A stretch of 36,209 nt of DNA from Streptomyces sp. NBC_00271 (GTDB lineage Bacteria > Actinomycetota > Actinomycetes > Streptomycetales > Streptomycetaceae): NCBI RefSeq assembly GCF_036178845.1, contig NZ_CP108072.1:1-36209 (forward strand). Reading direction: 5' to 3'. The notes under the pieces are model-generated. The model saw nothing but the letters and a program-made list of their open reading frames with translations, was not told the origin of the DNA and ran no database searches. This document shows, one piece after another, positions 15,479 through 23,683 of this stretch (the first letter of the stretch is position 1; the number at the start of each line of letters is the position of its first letter). The position numbers and the translations under genes were made by a program.

Positions 15479-16756
15479 ATGGTGTCCCCCATGAGTTCGC
15501 CATCCACTTCCAGCGACCGCGAGAAGGTCGTCTCCAAACTGCCGGGATGGCTCCGGCAGAACCTCAAGATCAGAGTCGCCCAGCACGGCATCGACATCCA
15601 GACCGCCGTCGAGCAGGGCATCCGAGACTGGTGCAGCCTCGCTTCCACCCTCGCCACTCTCGACACCGCGGCAGCCGACTCCTTCTCCACCTTCCTGCCG
15701 CCCGGCCAGTGGGAAGAGTTCCGCCAGATCGCAACGGACCGACGCGTCTCCCTCATCCAGGGCCTCGCACAGTCCGTCCAGCTCTGGCTCGACACGAACC
15801 CGGCACCCGACATCCAGCGGCCCGCGATCACCCGCCGCATCGTCGTCTGCAACCAGAAGGGAGGCGTAGGCAAGACCGCCATCACCGCCGGACTGGGCGA
15901 AGCATTCGCTGAAGACTCCAACTCCCTGCACTCCGTGCGCGTAGCCAAGGCCCTCACCAAAGCCCTGCGCGCCAGTGAGACAAACGCAGGAGAAGCCGAA
16001 CCCGCCGACGATCCGCTCGACATCGAGAACCTGCCCGGGCCTGGGATGCGTGTGCTGCTCGTCGACTTCGACCCGCAGTGCCACCTCACCAACCAACTCG
16101 GTGCCACCCCGCTGCCGCTGAACGGGGACAGTCTCACCAACCACATGGCGGGAGACCCCAAGGGGGAGCTCCGCGATCTCATCGTCTCCGTTGACGACGA
16201 CGTCTTCGACGGCCGGCTCCACCTCCTGCCCGCCTGCAACGACGCCTTCCTTCTCGACGTGCGGCTGTCCGCAGTCCGCGCCCGCGAATCGGCGCTCGAG
16301 CGAGCCCTCGCTCCGCTCGAGAGTGATTACGACGTAATCATCGTCGACTGCCCGCCCAGCCTCGGGCTCAGCATGGACGCCGCCGCCTACTACGGCCGCC
16401 GCCGTGACGCCGAGAAGCCCGGACAGTCCGGGGCCCTAGTCGTCGTCCAGGCCGAGGACAGTTCCGCCGACGCCTACGAACTCCTCACCACCCAGGTCGA
16501 CGACCTGCGCAGCGACCTGCAGATCGACATCGACTACCTGGGCATCGTCGTCAACCTGTATGACTCCCGCCGCGGTTACATCGCCACGTCCTCCCTTCAA
16601 GGCTGGGTCGACATAAAGGATCCGCGGGTGGTCGGGCTCATCGGTGACCTCAAGGAACAGAAGGAAGCCGTCCGCGTGAAGAAGCCGCTGTTGTCCTACG
16701 CGCCGAAATCGCAGCAGGCAGTCGGCATGCGCGCCCTCGCCAGGGAGGTCCTGTGA
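15479..16756 (+). CDS. parA: ParA partition ATPase
   Basis: 425 residues; an in-frame ATG at 15491 is possible, but AGGA upstream suits 15479. The N-terminal 115 residues form a helical extension (LPGWLRQNLKIRVAQHGIDI), as in type Ia ParA proteins that bind their own operator. The deviant Walker A motif NQKGGVGKT covers about 125-133, Walker A' VLLVDFDPQ about 192-200 and Walker B YDVIIVDCPPS about 284-294. About 50 residues between Walker A and A' (142-190) form an acidic insert not usual in the family. ParA drives segregation by binding DNA in its ATP form and being displaced by ParB at centromeres. One partition palindrome lies inside the gene at the Walker B codons. The stop overlaps the parB start (GTGA). 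Confidence 0.93.
   Translation: MVSPMSSPSTSSDREKVVSKLPGWLRQNLKIRVAQHGIDIQTAVEQGIRDWCSLASTLATLDTAAADSFSTFLPPGQWEEFRQIATDRRVSLIQGLAQSVQLWLDTNPAPDIQRPAITRRIVVCNQKGGVGKTAITAGLGEAFAEDSNSLHSVRVAKALTKALRASETNAGEAEPADDPLDIENLPGPGMRVLLVDFDPQCHLTNQLGATPLPLNGDSLTNHMAGDPKGELRDLIVSVDDDVFDGRLHLLPACNDAFLLDVRLSAVRARESALERALAPLESDYDVIIVDCPPSLGLSMDAAAYYGRRRDAEKPGQSGALVVVQAEDSSADAYELLTTQVDDLRSDLQIDIDYLGIVVNLYDSRRGYIATSSLQGWVDIKDPRVVGLIGDLKEQKEAVRVKKPLLSYAPKSQQAVGMRALAREVL
16324..16340. repeat. parS: parS-like centromere site 4, inside parA
   Basis: TGATTACGACGTAATCA, full palindrome around a central A. It encodes SDYDVII just before the Walker B aspartate, so coding and centromere constraints overlap here. Confidence 0.7.
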
Positions 16757-17880
16757 GCAAGGCCGACCAGCTCGGCAGCGGCCGCTTCGGCGGGGGAGTG
16801 CGCACCGTCAGCGCACGCCGCCAGGCCGTCGCCGCCGCAACCGGGGTCCCGACAGACGGGATCGCCCCGCCCGCGGAACTCCCCGTTCACCGCATCAGCC
16901 CGAACCCCGACAACCCGCGCTCCAACCTCGGCGACCTCACCGACCTCGCGGGCAGCCTCAAAACGCACGGCCAGAAGCAGGCGATCACGGTCATGAACCG
17001 TGACGCCTACATCAACGCCAACCCCGACCGCGAGGCCGACCTCGAACCAGATACCACGCACATCGTCATCGACGGCAGCAGCCGGCTTGCCGCAGCCCGC
17101 GAAGCCGGCCTTGCCACACTCAAGGTCATGGTCAGCGACGACCAAGGCGGTACCTCCGAGGAACTCCTCGAGTCAGCCCTCGTCGCCAACATCCACCGCC
17201 AGGACCTCGAAGAACTGGACGAAGCACGCGCTCTCCAGCGGCTCCTCGTCATCCACGGAAGCCAGCGGTCCCTCGCCAAGCGCCTCCACCGCTCCCAGGG
17301 CTGGGTGTCACAACGCCTCGCGCTCCTCAATCTCACCCCCGAACTCCAGGCCAGGATCGGGGAAGAGCCCATCGACCTGCTGCGCGCGATCGGCAACAAG
17401 CCCGCCGACCAACAGGCAGCGGCCCTGAACGAGCTCAAAGCAGAACGGGCACGCAAGGAAACCGAGGCCCGGGCCCCCCGTCCGCAGCCAGTGCAGCAGA
17501 CAGCGGCCGAACCGGCTCCCAGCGTGCCGGAGAACGTCCAGAGTGATTACGGCGTAATCACCAGCAGCACGGCAGCCAACGTCCCGGCCTCAGAGACCCA
17601 GACAGAGGCGCAAGACGACGAGCACGAACCCGAACCGGCCGTTCCGGAACCACGCGGCGCCGCCGACCGCCCGCCCAGGACCGACACCGTCAACGAAGAC
17701 AAGCAGCCGCGCTCACTGCCCTACGACGATCCGCTGTTCATCGCGATGCACCTGACACGGAAGATGGAACAGCCCGCCTTCTTCGAAATGCTGCGTGCCC
17801 TGAACCAGTTCGGGCAGAAACTCGACCCTGAACGGTACGCGCAGATCACGGCACTCGCCGACGCCGAGGAAGCGAGCTGA
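16753..17880 (+). CDS. parB: ParB partition protein
   Basis: 375 residues, GTG start overlapping the parA stop. N-terminal ParB/Sulfiredoxin-type domain: VHRISPNPDNPRSNLGDLTD (about 45-64), then box II as VIDGSSRLAAAREAGL (105-120), a variant of the usual GERR segment that binds CTP in chromosomal ParB. The central DNA-binding domain has ANIHRQDLEELDEARALQRL and the helix-turn-helix QRSLAKRLHRSQGWVSQRLA (about 171-190). A long Pro/Ala/Glu-rich linker (about 230-310) carries a partition palindrome in its coding sequence; a helical C-terminus (about 325-370) probably dimerises. The variant box II hints that CTP handling may differ. Confidence 0.93.
   Translation: MSKADQLGSGRFGGGVRTVSARRQAVAAATGVPTDGIAPPAELPVHRISPNPDNPRSNLGDLTDLAGSLKTHGQKQAITVMNRDAYINANPDREADLEPDTTHIVIDGSSRLAAAREAGLATLKVMVSDDQGGTSEELLESALVANIHRQDLEELDEARALQRLLVIHGSQRSLAKRLHRSQGWVSQRLALLNLTPELQARIGEEPIDLLRAIGNKPADQQAAALNELKAERARKETEARAPRPQPVQQTAAEPAPSVPENVQSDYGVITSSTAANVPASETQTEAQDDEHEPEPAVPEPRGAADRPPRTDTVNEDKQPRSLPYDDPLFIAMHLTRKMEQPAFFEMLRALNQFGQKLDPERYAQITALADAEEAS
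17544..17560. repeat. parS: parS-like centromere site 5, inside parB
   Basis: TGATTACGGCGTAATCA, perfect core, flanked by G and C. It lies in codons for the disordered linker (SDYGVIT), where protein sequence is unconstrained. Confidence 0.75.
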
Positions 17881-18040
17881 GACGGCGTCACGCTCAACTC
17901 GACCGGGAGGAGAAGACACGGAGGTTCTCGCAGCGGCCAGAGGTACATGCGAGCCTGGGCCAACGACCTCAACGAGCTGCTGCCAGCGCGGTCACGGGCC
18001 TTGAGGCCCCTCGCCGCAGGTCGGTTGTCCTGGCCGGTGG

Positions 18041-18289
18041 GTGGGGGAGCGGTACGTGGGTGTGCGCCGGCGCGACCCAGAGACGGCACGCCTGGCCACC
18101 GTCCTTGGGTAGCCGATCGAAGAGATCGAGAAGCGGAAGCAGACTCCGCTGCTCGCTGTCGCCTTCGTGTTCCGGGCAGAGGCGAGCCTGATCGTCAAGC
18201 AGGCGCAGGCCGCGAAGAAGAAGACGGGCGGCGGGAAGTCGGCCGCGAAGGAGACTGCGGCGAAGAAAGCGGTGCCGCTGCTACGCGGC
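18041..18289 (+). pseudogene. degenerate coding remnant after parB
   Basis: Frame reads VGERYVGVRRRDPETARLAT, then VLG, a TAG at 18110, then PIEEIEKRKQTPLLAVAFVF, RAEASLIVKQAQAAKKKTGG and a lysine/alanine-rich tail. Composition is protein-like on both sides of the stop, suggesting a broken gene, but I cannot name it. The remaining gap 17881-18040 shows nothing I can support. Confidence 0.3.
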
Positions 18290-18319
18290 TCGGTCTGCGC
18301 CGCCTACCCCGGCACCCGC

Positions 18320-18740
18320 CCGGCCTGCTCGCGGACAAGGTGTGACCCCGCAGGGTGGCATCCGCCCCGCACGCGCCGGATGCGCGCGGGACGGACCAAC
18401 AGTCGCCCACCCCGGCCCTGGTGCAGGAGAAACGCGAGGACATCGTGCCCAAGCCGCCCGTGCCCGGCCCCGCCACCCCTTCCCGCAGCCGCGTCCGTCC
18501 GGGATCCTGGAGCCCCGCCCGCCGACCGGACCCCGCCGTCCGACCCCGCCGCGCGCACCGTCCCGGGTGCTGGGCAAGCCCCGGTGAGTTCCTGCCGTCG
18601 GCGCTTCCGGTCCCACTGCCGAAGCCACTTCCGTGTCCGACACTGGCGCACCCGGCATCGCACCGCTTCCCACCGTGGCGCGGCGAACGACCTGCGGCGC
18701 CACGGCTTGTCCGTCGACGGCGGTCACTGGCGGGGTGAGG
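18320..18740 (+). pseudogene. shrunken duplicate of the replication-relaxation upstream region and gene start
   Basis: This stretch resembles 23140-23960 in order: GTCGCGGACAAGG-like sequence, a GGTGCAGGA block, GCTGGGCAAGCC, then GGCGCTT..GTCCCACTGCCGAA.CCACTTCCGTG, and finally codons for SHRGA.NDLRRHGLSVDGG. The duplicate lacks the about 400 bases between the last two blocks, including the true start of the gene, and stops after SVDGG. It is a dead partial copy from an older duplication or plasmid rearrangement. Nothing else is seen up to 18906. Confidence 0.65.
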
Positions 18741-18906
18741 CGGGGGATGCGGCCGGCGTGTCAGAGGCACCGCAATAAGGACAAGCTAAGGCACGCGATA
18801 CGCGGCCGGCATGTCAGCGGCGCCGTTTGGGGCCGGGACGCTCGCACCCCCACCTGGTCCACGAAATGCGTTGTGCCAGTGAAGCTGTCTGGTTCACCTT
18901 GAGAAC

Positions 18907-20097
18907 ATGGACGATCAGGTGCAGTTCAACGTCTCCGCCCCGTGGAGCTGGAACGCTCGCCACTTCGTAGACCGAGGATGTCCGCGCACAGGTGGAGCCG
19001 AGTTTCTCCTCTACTCCGACAGCCACGTGACGGGGGGACTTGAGATCACATGCCACCCCTATGTCCTCACCAACTGTCTCGGCTTTCCTCAGAGCGGGCG
19101 ACTAGGACCCGTGCTGGCGCTGTACTTCGATGATCATTCTCCCGACCTCGACGTGCAGCCGATGGACAAGACCGACACTGACGGGTGGCTGAACCTGACA
19201 CTCGATGATGAGATTGCCTGCATCATCTCCCTGGTGACTGAAGTGCGCCTGCGTTCTGGTGGGCCAGTCCGGAGCTTCAAGGGGGAGGAGGATCTCCGAG
19301 GAACTCCCCACCTCTACGGCCACCATGTCCCTGAGTGGACGGCGACTCAACGCCCTATTTACCCCACCCCGAAACAGATCGGCCTGGAGTCTTTGGACGG
19401 CTGGATGGACCGATACTTCGCGCTGGGGCGCGAAGACGCCGTCACGCTCGTTCGGGCCGCCCGTCAGTTCCGAGACGCACTGTGGGTGGCAGACACCGAC
19501 CCGGAGCTTGCCTGGCTTCTCCTGGTGTCTGGACTTGAGGTCATCGCCGGTCGGGAAGCGCTTAGAGACGTAGACCCTTCTGAACTGCTGCGGCAGGAAC
19601 TGCCAGAACTAGCAGCGCAGCTAGTGGAAACAGGTGGCGAGGCGCACCTGGCCGCAGTAGCCCCCCAACTAGTTGGGGTTGTAAGGGCCACTGCGCGCTT
19701 CATGTCTTGCGTTGAGCAGTACCTGCCTGGGCCTCCGCCTGTGAGACCGGAAGCGTATGCACAGGTCGGCTGGGACTGGCCGAACCTCAAGAAGAGGGTC
19801 AGCCAGGTGTACGGCTATCGTTCGGCGAGGCTGCATGGGGGTGTGCCCTTCCCATCGCCTCTGTGCCAGGTGCCGATGTCGAGCGGGGCAGCTTTGGATG
19901 AGCGCCCCTCCGGCCTCGCAGCTGCGGCGGGCAACGCATCGTGGCTCGCAAAGGACCTTCCGATGCACCTGCACACCTTCGGCTACATCGTCAGAGGTTG
20001 TCTCCTGCATTGGTGGCAGAAGTCCTCCAGCGGCACCAGTACCGAGGCAAGCGCGATGTCCCCCTCCCCGGTTCTTGAGAGCGATGACACTCGCTGA
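18907..20097 (+). CDS. HEPN-like domain protein, candidate RNase effector, 396 aa
   Basis: Not named, but the C-terminal half has the features of Apea-like HEPN proteins: a helix AWLLLVSGLEVIAGRE (about 202-217) and, later, VYGYRSARLHGG (301-312), where R305 and H310 form the Rx4-6H catalytic motif of HEPN ribonucleases. The N-terminal half (about 1-150) is strand-rich with several cysteines and a DDH segment, perhaps a ligand-sensing domain. HEPN proteins cleave RNA in toxin-antitoxin, abortive infection and CRISPR effectors. The gene stands alone between degraded sequence and the relaxase gene, without an evident antitoxin. The ATG has only a weak ribosome site (GAGA). The codon use is slightly less GC-rich than that of the neighbours, consistent with acquisition. 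Confidence 0.6.
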   Translation: MDDQVQFNVSAPWSWNARHFVDRGCPRTGGAEFLLYSDSHVTGGLEITCHPYVLTNCLGFPQSGRLGPVLALYFDDHSPDLDVQPMDKTDTDGWLNLTLDDEIACIISLVTEVRLRSGGPVRSFKGEEDLRGTPHLYGHHVPEWTATQRPIYPTPKQIGLESLDGWMDRYFALGREDAVTLVRAARQFRDALWVADTDPELAWLLLVSGLEVIAGREALRDVDPSELLRQELPELAAQLVETGGEAHLAAVAPQLVGVVRATARFMSCVEQYLPGPPPVRPEAYAQVGWDWPNLKKRVSQVYGYRSARLHGGVPFPSPLCQVPMSSGAALDERPSGLAAAAGNASWLAKDLPMHLHTFGYIVRGCLLHWWQKSSSGTSTEASAMSPSPVLESDDTR

Positions 20098-20222
20098 CCG
20101 ACCGGGGCCGCTTCCCGCCTGACGGGCGCTCGGAAAGAAGGTTGGGACCGCTGCTCCCGCCTGGCGGGACGCACCGCTGATCGCGCTTTCCTTGCAGGTC
20201 AGCGTCGTGTGGCGTGGTCTTC

Positions 20223-22166
20223 ATGACCACGGATATCGCGCTGATCACCGCCGGGCAGATGTACCGCTACTACTTGCGCCAGGTCGTTGTCGGCGACGGC
20301 AGACGCCCGGCGCGCACGCCGCTCGTCAAGGCTCAGGAGGCCGGTGTCCCGGCGGGTCGTTGGGTGGGCCGCGGGCTCGCTGCCCTCGGCCTGGCCGCCG
20401 GGGACGTCGTCACCGAGGCGCAGCTACGGAACCTGTTCGGGGAGAAGGGCCGGCACCCGCACGCGGATCTGATCGAGGCCGACCAGCTGGCTGCGGGCAA
20501 GTCACCGAAGGCCGCGTGGAAGGCCGGAGCCCTCGGTCGGCGGGTGAAGGTCACGGGCGTCGACTTCGTCTTCCGTCCGCAGCCGACGATCTACCTGCTG
20601 TGGGCGCTGGGTGATGACGAGACCCGGCGGTTGATCGAGGCCGCGCACGAGGGGGCGATCGAGAGAGTGCTGGAGTGGATCGAGGACCAGGTCGCGGTGA
20701 TCCGCTTCGGCAAGGACGGCGTCTACCAGGTCCGGCCGCCCGGCGGCCTGGTCGCCGCCCGCTTCCGCCGCTGCGAGGCCCGGTCGGGAATGCCGCTGCT
20801 CCATGACCATCTGATGCTGTCGGTGAAGGGGCAGCGTCCAGGCGGGAAGTGGGGATCGGTCCACTCGGAGGTCCTGTTCGAGAACACCGTCGCCGCGTCC
20901 GCGCTCTACAACGAGACCGTGATGGCTGAGGTGTGTGAGGTGCTGGGGCTGGCCTCCGAGCCGCGCACTGTCACCGCCGGGCGCCGCCCGGTGATGGAGA
21001 TCGCCGGGGTGCCGCACGAGCTGGTCCGCTGGACCTCACGGCGCAGCGCCCAGATAGCCGCCTGCCTGGCAGACCTGGAGCATGAGTACGTCACCGCTGT
21101 TGATGGCGACGGCAACCTGAAGTTCGCGGCCGAGGTCTCCGAGCAGGCCCGCGCCAAGCTGAACCGGATCGCGGCGAAGATGACCCGCCCGCCCAAGCAG
21201 CAGACCCGGCCGCTCGCGCAGCTGCGCGCGTGGTGGAAGACGAGCGCGATCCTCACCTCCGGGGTGGCCGTCGATGTCATCAACTCCCTCCTCGAGCGCG
21301 CCCGTGCCGCGGCGGCGGCGATCCGGGCCCGGGTCGTCGCTGTGGTCGGCGTCGCCCTGGCGGCCGTTGACGTCACCGCGATGGTGTTCGTGATGAACAA
21401 GGACGGCTTCTTCCACCGCCGGCACCTGCTTGCCGAAGTCCGCCGTCATCTCGCTCTCGTCCTGCGCGGCCGCCGCCGCGGACCGGGCCTGGACGAGGAC
21501 ATCGTGGACGCCGCCATCGCCACGCACTGCCTGGACGTCAGCGAGCCGAAAACACTGCGCGGCCGTTTGCCGGCCTACCGCTTCTACACCGCCCGCTGGC
21601 CCCTGGCCGACCTGCCCAGCCGCCGCCGCCCACCGGACGCCGAACCCGATCCGAGCGACCGGCCCCCGGCCGGCCCCGGCGACCCGGACGCGCCCCGCCT
21701 GCCTCTGGAACCGGGGGAGTGGGACATCCCGCACGTCCCGCTGCTCTACGACCGCGCGGTCATCGCCTCCACCGTTCTCAGCGCCCGGCTGGATGCCGCG
21801 CGCCGCACCGGACGCGCCCTGTACGACGACGTCGTGGTGCACCAGCAGGCCGCGATGCCCGAGCAGTTGCTCCTCTTCGCCCAGGAGCAGCCGCCTTCGG
21901 GGGCCTGCCCGGCGGTCGACCTCGCGGCCCTGCGCACCGACCTGGAGGCCCTGGAGCTGACTGCCGACCAGATCGGCCGGATAGGCAGGGCGTTCGCCAG
22001 CGTCGGAGACGAAGCGCGCCGACGGGTGCGAAGGCCTGCGCACCCGAACCCGGAGTCTGCGCACCCGAACCCGGGTGGCGCGCCGCGCGCGCATCAGCCA
22101 GACGGGCAGAGTGCGCACCGCCCGCACCAGCCGCGCACCGGCCAGGGTCCAGGAGCGCTCGGATGA
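20223..22166 (+). CDS. MobF-type relaxase without helicase domain
   Basis: 647 residues from the ATG at 20223 (GTG at 20214 adds three). The N-terminus carries the tyrosine cluster MYRYYLRQVV (13-22), the place of the nicking tyrosine. GVDFVFRPQPTIYLLWALGD (112-131) and LLHDHLMLSV (192-201) are family motifs; H194 and H196 are two of the three metal-binding histidines. The family usually has a third in F.H.EARSG; here the segment reads FRRCEARSG, so that histidine is an arginine. After TRPPKQQTRPLAQLRAWW (about 323-340) comes a helical region and a proline-rich tail with a tandem AHPNP repeat; there is no C-terminal helicase. It should nick a transfer origin, but the missing histidine may weaken it. 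The repeat region downstream is a candidate substrate. Confidence 0.82.
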   Translation: MTTDIALITAGQMYRYYLRQVVVGDGRRPARTPLVKAQEAGVPAGRWVGRGLAALGLAAGDVVTEAQLRNLFGEKGRHPHADLIEADQLAAGKSPKAAWKAGALGRRVKVTGVDFVFRPQPTIYLLWALGDDETRRLIEAAHEGAIERVLEWIEDQVAVIRFGKDGVYQVRPPGGLVAARFRRCEARSGMPLLHDHLMLSVKGQRPGGKWGSVHSEVLFENTVAASALYNETVMAEVCEVLGLASEPRTVTAGRRPVMEIAGVPHELVRWTSRRSAQIAACLADLEHEYVTAVDGDGNLKFAAEVSEQARAKLNRIAAKMTRPPKQQTRPLAQLRAWWKTSAILTSGVAVDVINSLLERARAAAAAIRARVVAVVGVALAAVDVTAMVFVMNKDGFFHRRHLLAEVRRHLALVLRGRRRGPGLDEDIVDAAIATHCLDVSEPKTLRGRLPAYRFYTARWPLADLPSRRRPPDAEPDPSDRPPAGPGDPDAPRLPLEPGEWDIPHVPLLYDRAVIASTVLSARLDAARRTGRALYDDVVVHQQAAMPEQLLLFAQEQPPSGACPAVDLAALRTDLEALELTADQIGRIGRAFASVGDEARRRVRRPAHPNPESAHPNPGGAPRAHQPDGQSAHRPHQPRTGQGPGALG

Positions 22167-22412
22167 TGCGCACCGGCGCGGTCAGTGCGCACCGACCATT
22201 CGCCGTATCGCCTTGGGGATTTGCTGTATCGGCACCGGGGATACGGCGTATCCACCACGGTGAGCACCGCACCGAGGCGCACTTGGTGCGCAACGAGGCG
22301 CGATTACCGGCGCGTTCGACGCGCACCAGATCTGGGCGGCGGTGCGCACTACACGGTGGTGGTGCGCACCGGATGCGCACCGACCGCCGCGCGATACGCA
22401 CCAGGTGCGCAT
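22037..22412 (+). repeat. TGCGCACC repeat cluster (possible oriT or iterons)
   Basis: Exact TGCGCACC at 22037, 22058, 22112, 22167, 22186, 22363 and 22374, with variants at 22287, 22343 and 22406. The first two are a 17-base tandem repeat within the relaxase end. The part after 22166 is noncoding, and includes a 9-bp inverted repeat CGCCGTATC (22201-22209) and GATACGGCG (22240-22248), with a third GTATC between. Density and position beside a relaxase gene suggest an origin of transfer or replication. Confidence 0.5.
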
Positions 22413-22426
22413 CGGCCACGGAGGGG

Positions 22427-22852
22427 TTACGCCGCGCGGGCCCGCTCCAGGTGCTCGGTGCGCATCGTCTTCAGGGTGTCGACGGTGTCCTCGCCTTCCT
22501 GCCGGAGGACGTTCTCGGTGAACCGGATGATGGTGTTGGCGATGCCCCAGATCGCGCTGGGGACGCACTCACGCGTCCACTCCTCCAGCGTGGCCAGCAG
22601 GACGCCCCCGACCTCGTCCAGGGCGAAGGAGTCCGCGCACGGATCGGCATCGGGAGCCAGGTCCGTGACGGGGATGATGATGTCCTCAGCCAGCCGCAGC
22701 AGGAGGCCGGTCGGTGCCGGAACGGCGTTCGTTCGATCGATGACGGTGGCAAGGGCGTGCTCGCTGTGGTCCTGTATCGCCAAGAGGTATTCGAAGGCGA
22801 GCTCCACCTCTTCGGGGGTCAGCGGCGTGCGGAGCTGCTCCAGGTGCGGCAT
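22427..22852 (-). CDS. hypothetical helical protein, 141 aa
   Basis: The start was set at the ATG at 22852 because GAGGAG lies seven bases upstream on the minus strand; longer versions of the frame run through noncoding repeats. The 141-residue product is acidic and helical, with hydrophobic stretches GLLLRLAEDIIIPV and AIWGIANTIIRFTENVL that suit a helical bundle, and no cysteine pair or catalytic motif. No family recognised. It is divergent from the replication-relaxation gene, and its upstream side contains the palindrome repeats at 22996-23090, so those may regulate it. Confidence 0.65.
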   Translation of the reverse strand: MPHLEQLRTPLTPEEVELAFEYLLAIQDHSEHALATVIDRTNAVPAPTGLLLRLAEDIIIPVTDLAPDADPCADSFALDEVGGVLLATLEEWTRECVPSAIWGIANTIIRFTENVLRQEGEDTVDTLKTMRTEHLERARAA

Positions 22853-22995
22853 TCGGATCTCCTCAACAGGCTGGCCGCCGTGCCGATCACGGCGACTGAC
22901 CTGATGCTCAGGCCGCGCCCCTGTGGATAAAGTCCGGAGATTTCTCCCCCGTCTCCAAACCAGGCCGAACTGGTGCTGTATGGGTTGAAGCGGGC

Positions 22996-23090
22996 CCCCT
23001 TGTCGAGTCTGGTCGGCCCGACCATGACCCCTTGTCCAGTCGTGGTCGGGCCGACCACGCACCCCTTGTCCAAGTTGGCGCGGGCTGCCG
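22996..23090. repeat. three tandem CCCCTTGTC-palindrome units
   Basis: Units begin at 22996, 23028 and 23062 with CCCCTTGTC. The first two continue into palindromes, TGGTCGGCCCGACCA (23010-23024) and CGTGGTCGGGCCGACCACG (23041-23059); the third diverges into another GC-rich hairpin. An inverted GGACAAGGGG follows at about 23139-23148. The 19-base palindrome recurs exactly at 27124-27142. Candidate origin or operator. Confidence 0.6.
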
Positions 23091-23683
23091 CAGCCCGGCA
23101 TTTCTCCTAGACCGACCTCGCTACCGGCCGCCACCAGGTCGCGGACAAGGGGTGGGTGTTCACGATGGCCGCCACGCGCCCGCAGGAGGGGCATGCAGCA
23201 GCCACCGAGCCATCGGGTGGCTCTCCCTCGCGCGGGCGCTCCACCGGCCGTCACCGGGCCGGTGCAGGACGCGAACGCACAAGGGAGAGACCGGATGATG
23301 ACCGAACACAGGCGCCCGCCGCACCCTGACCGCGCGGCCGACCAGCGCACCACGCGCCCAGCGCCGGGAGGGCTGGCCGGCTGGGCAAGCCGCCGCAGTC
23401 TCCTGCCGCCGGCGCTTGCGATCCCACTGCCGAACCCACTTCCGTGCCCGGCACCCGCGCTGACCGCATTTCCCCAGCCCACCACGACTTTTCGGGGCCG
23501 TAGCGCGTCGTCACAACCCTCTTCTCTCCTCCTCTCACTGACCAAGCCCTGGGAAATAGGTGGGGGTGGGGTGTCAGTGGTGGAGGCGATCATCGGGTTC
23601 AGGGCGCGCCTGGTGCCCTTTGCGGCCGGGCGGGGCCGGCGCCCGGCCGGTGGCCGGCCGCGGACGATGGGAGGGCGGGGCTG
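23091..23683 (+). other. long leader before the replication-relaxation gene
   Basis: Six hundred bases with no convincing gene. It holds GCCGGCGCTT...CACTGCCGAACCCACTTCCGTG (partly duplicated at 18590-18640), a pyrimidine tract around 23515-23540 (CTCTTCTCTCCTCCTCTCAC) and a purine-rich stretch GGGAAATAGGTGGGGGTGGG near 23550. This order of elements looks conserved rather than random and may be an untranslated leader or origin. Confidence 0.4.

Noticed and set aside
22996..23090. Short CRISPR-like array
   Set aside because: Units are palindromic, adjacent and imperfect with no unique spacers and no cas genes; better read as binding sites.
22853..23593. Extended N-terminus of the 141-aa minus-strand gene (388 codons)
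   Set aside because: It would read through the palindrome cluster and has glycine-rich shadow composition; a strong ribosome site supports the start at 22852.
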